This document shows, piece by piece, positions 52,275 through 62,845 of a stretch of 64,000 nucleotides of DNA. Position 1 is the stretch's first letter. Every line of letters starts with the position of its first letter. Position numbers and translations under genes: made by a program. The stretch comes from Eutrigla gurnardus. Taxonomy: Eukaryota > Chordata > Actinopteri > Perciformes > Triglidae. Location: contig OY741271.1 of the NCBI GenBank assembly GCA_963514095.1, positions 15,783,272 through 15,847,271 on the forward strand. The letters are read 5' to 3'. Below the pieces are notes generated by a model. It searched no databases. It was not told the origin of the DNA and saw nothing but the letters and a program-made list of their open reading frames with translations.

Positions 52275-53523
52275 GTTGCAGGTCGACAGCGGGCTTGTTG
52301 TTGTTGACTCCAGCACAATCAGAGGACACGGTAGCTAAAGAACCCAACCGACATCTCGGATCATGTACTCTATTCTGAGGATGAGGCTAAAAACACCCAT
52401 TTTCTCAAAAGTGCTGCAATGCATCATGCGCAGATGTCGACAGTCGTTGCAGGTTGAACGACTGTCGTCCTATTCGCCGTCGATTTGCCTCTCTGTTGAA
52501 TCACAAATCTGATTTTTTTTTCTTTCAAATTAAATAGTTTACAGCAGACTGTTCTGCTGGCTGTTTTCGGCTGTCATCATTGTCGCCATTAAAAAAAATG
52601 CAGGGCGGTCAAAACAGCCCAACAGCCCGTCCCTGTCGGATTGGTTTGTTTACCTGCTGCTTAGTGGCTTGCCGCTTGTGTCGAAGTGGGCATCACAGGT
52701 GCATTGTGGGAGTTGGAGTAAAGTCATACTAGTCGCTCTTTTAAACGAAATACGTAAACGCGCTTTCATGAAATGACTCTCGGTAAACAATGGGGTAAAA
52801 TTACAAGTGGTAGGAGGAACAACGCCGTGTTGGAAAGAAGTTAAAACCAACCCGCGCGTACGTAGCTGCTAATCTAACATGACTTCATCTCCCAGCAGCG
52901 TCTGTGACGTTCTGGTTCGTGTGAGGCTTCCAGTCAACTGCGTGCATGTTAGCTAGCTGATCTCCATCGAGGGGGATGCTACGGGCATGCATGTGTGTGT
53001 GAGAGTTTGTGAAGCTGGTTGTCTGCTACAGATCAGGTGACGTGGTCGCGGCCGACAGCGGAGACTCCCGACGCACGTAAACGCGCAGCGCTACATGCTA
53101 ATTTAAATGGAGGATGTAGCTTCGGCTACACACTGCAGCTCAGCTGTGACGAACGCTTCGTGTCTTTTATATGGTGAGCTGATGTCAACGTCTGATATTA
53201 TTGAAAGCACATTAAAGCCGGTCCCTGTAATTCTGCAATAGTACAGGCAAAGATATATTAAAAACAAAAAGGTATGCGTTTAGGCACGTACTCCATGAGT
53301 ACACGCCCACTCTCTTTCCTGCTGGGACTGTTTTCTGTTGTCATATTTACAAACGTTATCAAATTTGCAGCACAACATCATGCATTGTAGGTAATCATTG
53401 TGGTACACTGATGTTACAACGGGGTTATTGTGCTTAATGTAAGAGCAGAGTTTTAAGGATTAATAATACTTATGCATTATGCTACACAACTTTCTTTGCA
53501 GGTGACACCAGTTCTTACCAAAC
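52275..53523. promoter_or_regulatory. shared fam217b/ppp1r3d promoter interval
   Basis: The two genes diverge from this 1.25-kb interval, which is relatively CpG-rich at 52200-52480 and 52850-53170. ppp1r3d evidently has an untranslated first exon: a strong acceptor (CTTTCTTTGCAG) ends at 53501, 22 bases before its ATG. A plausible upstream donor is ATCAG followed by GTGACG near 53036. A bidirectional promoter is inferred, not shown. Confidence 0.5.
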
Positions 53524-54441
53524 ATGGATCGAGGGTGGTTTATTGGACCTGAGAAGATTTCCCCTTGCAAAGAGGAGACGTCCAGCTCCTACAGCAGTGT
53601 CTCAAGGCCCTGCAGGACGATCAACCTGACCCAAATGCTTTTAGCTGACAAATCGAGTGCGGTAAGGAAGCCGATTCCAATCCGCCCCCCGAGCCCCAGA
53701 GTCTCCGTGCAGACGGAGCAGAAGTTCCCCCGCAGTCTGTCCTGTGAACCCAGGCCTAAACCCATCATCCGACAACGGTCTCACTCTCTGCCTTCCCCGA
53801 CACAGAAGAAGAATCGGTGCAGAAATGTTGGTGTACGGTTTGTTGACTCTCTGGGGCTCGACCTGGAAGACATCAAGCTTTTCAAATCTGGTGATGATCC
53901 ATCCGTACCACATCATGTTGCCTTCAGATTGTTGATGGGTGCAGAGTTGACAGATGGAAAGCATCTGGAGATATCTTTGCCATACCTGAAGCCGGTTTTT
54001 GCCCCACAACCTGGCGATCAGCACAAATTCCTGCATCGCCTCCACGAGCAAAAAGTGTGTCTGGAGAGAGTCTTGTGTTTTGAACTGGGTGTCGTCGGAA
54101 TCACGCAGGTCCTCAATATGGACTTTGAGAAAGATGTCCTGGTTCGCTATTCATTTACAGAGTGGAAGAGCTGCTCAGAAACCAAGGCCTCTTGGGTGTC
54201 CACCATCACCAAGACCTGGGAAGGAGGAGGGGGACAACTCAGTTGTGATACATTTCGTTTCCACCTGCCTGTTCCTCCGTTCCTGCAGCCAGGAGCAGTT
54301 TTACAGTTTGCCATTAAATACAAAGTCTGTGGAGCCGAATACTGGGACAACAATGATGGAGAGAATTATAAGTTAGTTTGCCATAACTACAAGCTCACTG
54401 TGCCAAAAGAATGCGAGGACAGCATGGTGCACTTCATTTAG
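53524..54441 (+). CDS. ppp1r3d: protein phosphatase 1 glycogen-targeting subunit 3D
   Basis: An intronless coding region of 305 residues, near the human R6 length of 299. The PP1-docking RVxF-type motif is VGVRF at 102-106, followed by DSLGLDLEDIKLF as in the PPP1R3 family. The CBM21 glycogen-binding domain runs from about 177 to 291, with VLNMDFEKDVLVRYSFTEWK, FRFHLPVPPF and the diagnostic YWDNNDGENY (about 273-282). The protein tethers PP1 to glycogen so that it dephosphorylates glycogen synthase and phosphorylase. RSHSLP at 85-90 matches the 14-3-3 mode-1 motif RSxSxP, as reported for mammalian R6. The start is the first ATG after the splice acceptor. Expression probably begins in an untranslated exon upstream. 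Confidence 0.95.
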   Translation: MDRGWFIGPEKISPCKEETSSSYSSVSRPCRTINLTQMLLADKSSAVRKPIPIRPPSPRVSVQTEQKFPRSLSCEPRPKPIIRQRSHSLPSPTQKKNRCRNVGVRFVDSLGLDLEDIKLFKSGDDPSVPHHVAFRLLMGAELTDGKHLEISLPYLKPVFAPQPGDQHKFLHRLHEQKVCLERVLCFELGVVGITQVLNMDFEKDVLVRYSFTEWKSCSETKASWVSTITKTWEGGGGQLSCDTFRFHLPVPPFLQPGAVLQFAIKYKVCGAEYWDNNDGENYKLVCHNYKLTVPKECEDSMVHFI

Positions 54442-55100
54442 GATGCTGACTAAAAGAAGAAGAAATATATTTAGAGCACTTTATGATGGTTGTGTCAGCA
54501 AAACCTTAATATGCAGAACTGCATTGTGACTGGTAATGTTAGACTACCAGAGGATTTGTTTGAATCACGTTAGATTCAAGATAAACAGTCAGCTCTGGAC
54601 AGATTTAGTCAGTGAGGACTAACACAAACACTTATGTACTTCTGCCTCGTGCCAACTTGTTTTTTTCCTTAAAATTGCACTCTATTTGATTTTTTTTTGG
54701 CTATTTAAAAAAAATGCACTTTAATGTGGGCACGTCAAATGGAAGAGACAACCACTGAGCGTTACATAAATCTTCAATGACATTGGCATTAATGCAAGTC
54801 AGTCCACTTTTTACTTCCAGCTGGATATCTGACACAGAACATTGTTTTATTCAATGAAGGATTTTTTTCCACAGAACTATTTTCCTCTTGCCTGATATCG
54901 GATAGAATTGCCAACTTGTTAAACTTGGTGAAGTGAGAGGATTCAACGGTCTGGGCAAATTTTGCCCTGTATTAAAAGTTTATTTTTTGAGTCAAATGTT
55001 GTCAAACCAAATGCCATAACCATGCAATGGATACAACTTTATTAAATCAGAAATCTGTATTTTGTTTAACAATAAAGCACAATTCCACATAATGTAAAGC
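54442..55100 (+). other. ppp1r3d 3' UTR with polyadenylation signal
   Basis: A canonical AATAAA at 55071-55076 ends a single-exon 3' UTR of about 630 bases. No other signal of comparable quality lies closer to the stop codon. A TTA-trinucleotide microsatellite follows at about 55105-55150. Confidence 0.7.
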
Positions 55101-55104
55101 TTAT

Positions 55105-55150
55105 TATTATTATTGTTATTATTGTTATTATTATTATTTTTATTATTATT
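55105..55150. repeat. (TTA)n microsatellite
   Basis: Imperfect ATT/TTA trinucleotide repeats just after the ppp1r3d polyadenylation signal. Confidence 0.85.
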
Positions 55151-55394
55151 GTAGTAATAGTGTGATTTATATTCTTATTGTAAGCTAAAAAGATTCTCTC
55201 CTGGCTATCTTCTACCAGCGTTCTATGTGAGACACACCAGTGTCACATATATGTTAAAGTGGGGACATTCAATGTACTTTCCTGTACAGGATGTCTGCTT
55301 CAAAAGTCTAATGAATAGATCCTTTTTTGAGGAATCCCTGTGAGTTTAGAAAATCGTGGAATACACAGGAGATTGGTTGACACAGCGACCTGTG

Positions 55395-55485
55395 GCGCAT
55401 GCGCGATACGCGTGAACATATTCGCGCGGTTTGCACCGTCCGGAACCTGTCAAAAATATGTATTATAACAACCTTTGACATCACG
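55395..55485 (+). promoter_or_regulatory. sycp2 promoter with NRF1 palindrome and noncoding exon 1
   Basis: GCGCATGCGC at 55395-55404 is the canonical palindromic NRF1 site in an otherwise AT-rich region. A splice donor (ATCACG followed by GTAAGT) ends a likely untranslated first exon at 55485. The matching acceptor (TATATCCAG) ends at 55827, opening the exon that carries the sycp2 ATG at 55879. The transcription start is inferred to lie close to the NRF1 site. Confidence 0.6.
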
Positions 55486-55878
55486 GTAAGTTCAGTTCTC
55501 AAAATAACTGTAGTTATTCAGTGCCTGTTAATAAGTTAGAAGTAACTTGATTGAACGTTAGCTTATTTCAAACTTTGTGTACAACGGTAAGTTAGTGCCG
55601 CAAAGCAAGGTTAGCCGAAGTAGGTTTTACTTTACGTAAATGGTTTCGACAGGATAAGGTTAGCTTGTCAACGGTTGATGCTAGCTAACGTTAGCTAACG
55701 TCCCACCGAGAGGTGGTACCGGGTCATCGACTGTGGGTAAAACAAAATTGCGTTATATAATGTTAGAATAAGTTAATTAGTGTGTAATAAGCGTTAAGAA
55801 TGACCGGTTGTTTACCTTTATATCCAGTTTGAAGACAGCAGAGGCTAAGCAGCAGTAAGCTGTTCCTTGGAAGGAAAA

Positions 55879-58800
55879 ATGGCAGCAGGGCTGGACACTC
55901 AGGTGGGAGTGCAAAGCTTTAACAACGCATACCATTCGTGTGACTTAAAATAACGATACATAAATCATTGTTGTTGAAGAAGTGGTGAAAAGTTAACTTT
56001 CATTATCTCTTTTCATGTGCAGCTGGAGAAAGTCATTGATGAGGTGTTACAGAGTGGGAATGTCCAAGTTCTAGATGTATTCTTGCAGAGGAACATGCAG
56101 GGCCCCATGAAATGTTCAGCACAGTTTCTCATCAAATTGGATAAACTTGTCAGCAGGGTAAGATATATCCCAGCACACTCAATACGCCAAGATACTCTTC
56201 TGTTGGGTTAAATTAAACCATATGTATATTCTTTATGCAGAGTTTGGATCAAAAAGATTCCAAGTCAGCCAGTTTGGCTCTTGCTATCCTCTACAAGTGT
56301 GGGAAACACCTGAAACTACCCGGTGTTCGTCAAGGGCTGTCTGGAGTAATAGCTCAAGGCCTGCTTGAAAAGATAAGTAGAAATCTAAAACATACAGGCT
56401 CGCAGTTTTCACAGTGATGCTGTGTAAGTTAATGTATTTAGACAGTTGTTGATTGATAGTTGATTGTTTTTGCGCACATGTTGCAGTGGTTTGAGAAATG
56501 CAGGCAGCTGTGGATCCAGTGTGGCCCGCAGCGGAATGAGACCTTATGCAACCTGTCTGAGGACTTCTTTGATGCCTTAATGGTGAGTTGATGTCTAACG
56601 GTAAAGCACACTGTGTCTCATAAAACAATGGATCACTCATATTAGTGTCCAGAATTTAAAACAGTTTTCTTTCCTACAGGTGGTTCATGAAGCATGCAAG
56701 GAGGGTACGCTTGTACATTTTCTGTCTTTCTTTCTTTATCCTCAATATGTGTGTTTTATCTTCAATTAGCCAAGTGGAGCTAAGTGGATTATATATCTTG
56801 AATTACTAAATTATATTAGGGACTTCAATATGTATCTAACAAGTGATTGGATGTGTGTGAACAGTTTCAGGTGGAAAATAATGGGCATTAATTATATGGA
56901 GACGAGCTTCTTAGGACCACATCAACTTCTATGATGAATCTGAGGATATCAGAAAACATTATTCACAGTATTACTGCTACATGTTTTTTGCAGGAACATG
57001 CAAAATCACAGAGTCCTTCCTGTATCCTATTGGTCAGTTGGCAGTTGACCCCAGAATCTATATCCTGATCCAAAAAGAGGTTTGAAATGGTTTTAATTGG
57101 TATAACTTACTATTTTGCAGGAGTATTAAAAAATGCTGATCATGTGTTTGTTCATAAATTAATCTGCTAACATTGTATTAACAGGCAATCCGTAAATTTA
57201 ATTTAATTCTGGACAAAATCCCGGTGGAGCTTAAGAAAGAGAGGAAAATCGTAACGTCACAGGAGGCTTCAGATATCATGTACGTAATGACAGTTTCCTC
57301 ATCATTACTAATTTTTGTAACCACACTCTTGACATTTTGGTTGTTTTGTTACATTTCCACAGGATCAAGTTGGCTGGTCAGATATTGCAGGGAGGTGGTA
57401 AGCATCTCTTACAAAAGTAGCATCTCATTTTACCCTGAACCGTACAAAAGCACAACAATTTCATGACATTATGTGTGTCAGATTACGACTTGCAGACAGC
57501 CCTGATGGAGGCATTGTGCAGAATGGCCACTCCTGGCCAGAGGAAGGAGCTTGCAGACCGATGGTTCAGCATGGAGCATGTGGCCAGTGCTTTTGTAAAG
57601 ATCCGGGATTCTGACTTTGAGACGGTAAAAACTTGTATTTCATTCAGGTACATAACATTTGCCTATATATTCTTTTGCACGACTGTGGTAATGTATTGTT
57701 ATAATACAGTACTAGAGTTTGGCAGATTGATCGTTAGGAGTTAGGAAAGCGTGGGCTAAACCTTTTTTGGTCCTGTGTTTAATGTGTAATTTCAGGATTG
57801 TCGCAGGTTTCTGAACTTGGTGAATGGGATGCAGGGAGACAAGAGAAGGTACACAAATATCATAACACAATGCCTCCCAATACATGGGCTGCAGTCAAAT
57901 AGTCAAAAAGAAAAAGAAGTGAAAAAGTAAAAGACTGCAGTGCTAAGAGAATCCGACTACACTATGCAGATAAATACTAATAATGTGCTCTCTGTACTAT
58001 AGAGTGTACTCCTACCCTTGTTTGGAAGTTTATCTGGACAAACATGAGGTTAGTACTAACAGGATTCCTATGGTTAAAATAATAACTAACAAATGCAGAT
58101 TTTGTCTGACAGCACATGCTATGGAACTTATCAAGAAGCCTTTGCCATCTTGGCACAATTCACTTTTGACTGAAGTGTTGAAATAGTTTGCTTGTAAGGT
58201 GGAATGCCAATTGATAATGTACTAATAAGTGTACAAGAATGTATGTGCTGGAAGGATTGTGGTTGTGTTGTCAGCTGCTGATGCCCCCTGATGAGAAGCT
58301 GGAAGAATTTTGGATCGACTTCAACCTTGGCAGCCACAGCATCTCTTTTTACTTCTCTTTTTCTTGTGACGAAGCACAGGTACCACACAGTCATTCATGA
58401 AAATGAAAACCAAAGTCAAGTTTTCCATAATAAACAGAAATGTATATCTGTTAGATCCTAACATGGAGTGGTTTCTTCTTTCTGTAGGATGGCCAGTGGG
58501 AAACAATATGTATGAATGAGAATGAAGTCCAAAGCTACACTGTAACAGGTAATCAAAGCAGAAAGACCACTGCATTTGTGTTTACATGCTCAGCCCTCTA
58601 GCTGATCATTTCAACAGTCTTTAGTAATAATGGCAGTAATAATAATTATTAATAATTTATTTATTAACAATTTTCCAAAAGGAATTCACGTAATAAAGCA
58701 TTTAATATTTGTTTGTATATATATATATATATATAAATAAATTATCTTCTTCCATGGGCGGTCTTGTGTTTTGGGTCCTCAGAGGACCTGTCTGATTGTC

Positions 58801-61800
58801 TGGATCTGGAAGTCCCACAGGATCTTAGCTTGGTCATTCTCATCCACCTCTGAAGGAATCTTCATTTTCTTGTGCTGCCATGACTAGATCCTTTGTGCTG
58901 TCCCTCAGACCAGCATTTTCTAGCCGCTGGTATGATTTCTCCTTATCAATCACTTCATCTATCTGTCAGTGGTACATGCTGTGCACAGGCTTGTCCTTCC
59001 ATGATGGTTCTCCCTCTTTCTCCTCCCCCTCATCCTCGGGTTTCTTCTGTCCAAGATATTTATTCAGCAGGGCATCACTTCAGGCCATCTTCCTGATGTA
59101 CTCCTGGATGTTGGTTGTTTCATCCTGCATAGTGGCTCTGACACTCACTAGTCCTCGGCCTCCGTCCTGCAACTTATTCTACAATCTCGGAGTCCTGGTC
59201 TTGGGGTGAAACCCTCCGTGCATGCTGAGGAACTTCCTGGCCCAATATCAATGCCTTCTGTCTCTTCCTTTGGCCATGTTATTATACCAGCGGGGTACCT
59301 GATGACCGGCAGTGCGTACATGTTGATGGCTTGGATCTTGTTCTTCCCATTCAGCCGACTTTTCAGGATCTGCCTTACTCTGTGTTGGTATTTGGCTTTG
59401 GCTGACTTCTTTGCAGCCTCTTCATGGTTTCGATTTAGGACTCCAAGGTATTTGTAGCCGTCCTGGACATCTGCCATGTTGCCTTCTGGGATATCAACCC
59501 CTTCAGTGGTGATTATCTTGCCTCTCTTGGATACACCCTGACCACACTTATCTTGCCCGAATGAAACACCCCAAAATCATTGCTGTATGTCTTGGTGATG
59601 TGGATCAGTGTGTATATATACAGTATATTCTCTATCTTATATAAACAATAGTCCGTCTCTGTGCAACCACAAGCATTTTGATGCATACATGGAATTGATA
59701 TGTTATTGTTTGTGTCTTTTAAGGCATTTGCTGTAGTCCGTAACATCTCCTTTTGATTAATATGCGACTGGCCATTTATCTTAGATATGTTGTGTATGTG
59801 AGTTAGGGGTGTGAATCTTTGGCTTCACTTCCATTCGATTAACGATTCAGTAGTTGGCGATTTAAGGACAATTTTTTTTTTTTGGGAACGATTCGATTCT
59901 GTAAACCACGATTCGATTCAGTAACTTTTAACCAAAATTCTATATCCATGAAATAAACATGCAATAATGCGAGTGAGACTATCTGCAGACCACAGAATTA
60001 CTTATTAAACATATTTATTCTATAAAAGTAGTCCTGCATAATATTTTATGCTGAATACAATGTATGTAATTAAACATTGCTCAGTTATTTTGAACATTTT
60101 TCAATAGGCTACATGCTGGCATAAGATTTAACTCATTTATATCAAGTATTGGTGAAGCCAAAACAATTCTTTCTATTTATTTATTTTAGCAGATCGATTT
60201 AGTTGAATCGGTAGGACTGACAGTCGATTCATCGATGCATCGCATGAATTGTTACACTACTAATGTGAGTGGGTATGTGTGATGATAAAATGCATTTTTC
60301 TTAATCTCCAGAGCAGGGCAAGAGAAAAGTCCTGCAGTTACAGCTGTCAGAGTTGGTGGTTGTGGGTGATGTAGAAGGATTGAGTCTCACCATCCACTTC
60401 AGCGCCTCCCTGGACATCCTGCAGGCCGCTTGTAACGTCTTTGGACATGGCAAAAAAAAAGTAGGTCATGGCTTATTCACTCCATCCTTAGTTGCCACAA
60501 AATCTTGATAAGAATATATTTCATGATGGATATACTATTATGAAATTGAAAGTAATTGAGCATCCCATGAAAAATGTATCTTAAAATCATAGCATTCCAG
60601 CCCTCGTCAGAGAGTGGTTTCAGAATACATTTTGCAGTTTGTATTAACAAACATCTTTTCCTGTCAGGGCTTTGTTGGGAAGAAAAGCACATCTGTAGTG
60701 AAGACTCCAATTAAAATTAGAATGGAAGATAACATCTCACAGGTAAATAATGGTCTGTTACAGGTTATATCAAATATATTAAAACATTGATTGTAAAAAC
60801 GAAGTTTTGTTTTGAAAAGAGTGTTGTTTTCTTTTGTGATTGTGGTCATTACTATTGCAAAAATGTATTCAATCGGAGACAGTTAGGCCAGATGCTTATT
60901 TTTGGATTAGAATGTCTCATTTTTGAGATGTGCTTTGATGAAATTGTCAAAATACATGGTGTAAGTTAGGATCAGTAAATGGGCTTTGGCTACTGACAAA
61001 AAAACAACATTGTATGTCTGGTTTTTAGATGTATAAATGAGATGAATAATTAACGTTATTGTATCAGAAGTGTTTTTAACATTTAAAAAAAAACAGTGGA
61101 AAAAGTGCAAATCAGCGTGACAGCATTTGTGTTTGTCCTGCATTCCACTCTCCATGCAGGTTGTTCCAGAGAGTCAGATGTCCCTCAGTGAAAGTGAGAA
61201 ATCTACAGCCCTCTACCCTTTACCTGCCCTGTCTGCACCTGCACAGGTCAGATTTGTACTTCAATTTCTTTTTTCATTTTGTTATGAATGTTAAAGTAGT
61301 AATTTATAATAATTCAATAGTTAAAATGTATTTCTAATTACCCCGAGTACATTAAATGCAGTTTAGACAGAACAGTAGTTTTGTCCAGTTATTATACAAT
61401 TTTTATAAAATGATTTAATGTAACATACCAGTACAGTACAAAACACCACTAAATATTGATTGGAGAATGTAGATTAAGGATAGTTAAGAGGATTTTAAAT
61501 TAAAGTTTTAAACTATTAAGATGTTAATTGACTTCAGTTAAGTTTGTTAACAAATAATGGTCATTAGTGGTCAATTGATGAAAGCCCTTTGTACCTACTC
61601 TATACTGTTATATGAAATAATAATTAAAAAAAGAAACATTCAAAATGCTTAATTTGCAGCATTTTTGGTAAGACAACTCCTTAAGAAACTAGTAGTCAAG
61701 GCCAGTAGGGGGCGTAGAGAGCAAGGGAACAAACCATATCAATCCATGTTCAATCCTTTTGTTGGCCAGTATTTTCCCGAACAAGGAATCAACGACACTG

Positions 61801-62720
61801 AACACATTGAATCCAAATTGAATGTAGAAGTTTTATATTTCCATTCTGTTGGTGATGATAGGCAATTAGCGTCATGTAGAAAGGATTACAGATTAGCATA
61901 AATAATTTTAGTATCACATTTAAATTGACCATTCACGGAAGCCACACAAAGTGTCAACAGACACATTCTGATTTTCTGTGCAGATATTGACCCCAACCAA
62001 GATGAGGGTTTCTGAGTCTACCACCTTCATCTGCAGCAGTACAGGAGGAAGTGTGCATGGTGCCAGTTCCCTCTCTGCTGTTATGTCATCAAGTGGGTGC
62101 AACCAGGAACTCTCCAAAATTACTATCACACCATGTCCAGTGTTATTGTATTAAGTTCATCATCCATAAAAGTTTAAAATAAATGTCATTTAAATTCTTA
62201 AAAATGCAAAATCTTAAAGATTTAGCTTATTTGCAATGTCATTTTAATTTTATATTGTCTACTTATTTTTTTTCCAATACATTTTTATATTCTTCAATTA
62301 ATATAGGGTTAAAAGTCTCAACTGTACCAAAGTTTTCTAAATTGGGTCTCAACTATAACATTGCTCTTTTCCTTTTAGATGCTTCAGCAAAGAATAAAGG
62401 GAAGTCATGTCTGAAGATGGTTCGTTCATGTGATAGGCAAGGTGAATTTCACCTGGGAGAGCTACAAACAACTGCTAAGACGTGCAGTAGTGGCACAACA
62501 CCAAACAGCACAATAGCAGGTGGCATGACAGACCAGGTATGACATACTGAATACACATACTGAATACTCTATTTAAAGTCAGCGAGGCCAAAATGTGACG
62601 CAACAATATGGAAAAATGTCACTTTGTTTAATTTTGTGTTTTCTGTCTCAGAGTGCTAAATCTCTACAGATCACGGCATCCAAACAGTCCAATAAGAACA
62701 AGGTTGCCAAGCACAAGAAG
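55879..62720 (+). CDS. sycp2: synaptonemal complex protein 2, N-terminal part (3' end outside window)
   Basis: 19 coding exons: 55879-55902, 56023-56157, 56241-56372, 56478-56582, 56680-56704, 56994-57079, 57185-57279, 57363-57397, 57482-57624, 57796-57848, 58003-58048, 58275-58379, 58488-58548, 60312-60460, 60668-60742, 61160-61246, 61984-62092, 62379-62536, 62652-62720. They join in phase to 564 residues. The N-terminal armadillo-like domain includes LEKVIDEVLQ, WFEKCRQLW, GGDYDLQTALMEALCRM, ADRWFSMEHVASAFVKI and DCRRFLNLVNGMQGDKRRVY. The Spt16M-like domain follows with LMPPDEKLEEFWIDFNLGSH. After about residue 420 the sequence is Ser/Lys-rich and disordered. SYCP2 builds the axial/lateral elements of meiotic chromosomes with SYCP3; its C-terminal coiled coil is beyond the window. 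All introns are GT-AG except intron 3 (56373-56477), which fits only as AT-AC. Introns 13 and 19 host transposons. Confidence 0.95.
58745..59490 (-). mobile_element. non-LTR retrotransposon relic in sycp2 intron 13
   Basis: On the minus strand a frame at 59148-59477 reads DGYKYLGVLNRNHEEAAKKS and on to LNGKNKIQAINMYALPVIRYPAGIITWPKEE. This is the region after the reverse transcriptase of a jockey/R4-like fish non-LTR element. Weaker readings further left, in other frames, continue with an IQEYIRKMA-like and a DKEKSYQRLENAGL-like stretch of the same family. Stops and frame changes show it is dead. It is antisense to sycp2. Clade assignment is tentative. Confidence 0.7.
59796..60270. mobile_element. 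hAT-like MITE in sycp2 intron 13
   Basis: The element is 59804-60262 (459 bp), flanked by perfect 8-bp direct repeats ATGTGAGT at 59796-59803 and 60263-60270. The ends are TAGGGGTGTGAATC and, reverse-complemented, TAGTAGTGTAACAATTC, an imperfect inverted repeat. The interior carries several ACGATTCGATT-type subrepeats. No transposase frame. An 8-bp duplication points to hAT. Intact target repeats suggest insertion after the intron was established. Confidence 0.75.
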
Positions 62721-62845
62721 GTATACTCACCAAATAAATATTTTTATGAATAGAGTTAAGCTCTGATCTGTACTCAGTGGAGGGTATGATACGATTGAAT
62801 TATGAAGACGTTAATATGGCTTTGAATCATCTTAGTAATTACACC

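Noticed and set aside
53641..54376. Frames of 68-136 codons overlapping ppp1r3d
   Set aside because: Shadows of the ppp1r3d exon, which has clear family motifs in its own frame.
56410..56490. GT-AG alternative for sycp2 intron 3 using the TTGCAG before TGGTTTGAG
   Set aside because: A phase-0 join to this acceptor needs a donor starting AT instead of GT and drops the MLQ residues that match mammals. Using the nearby GT donor gives an immediate stop.
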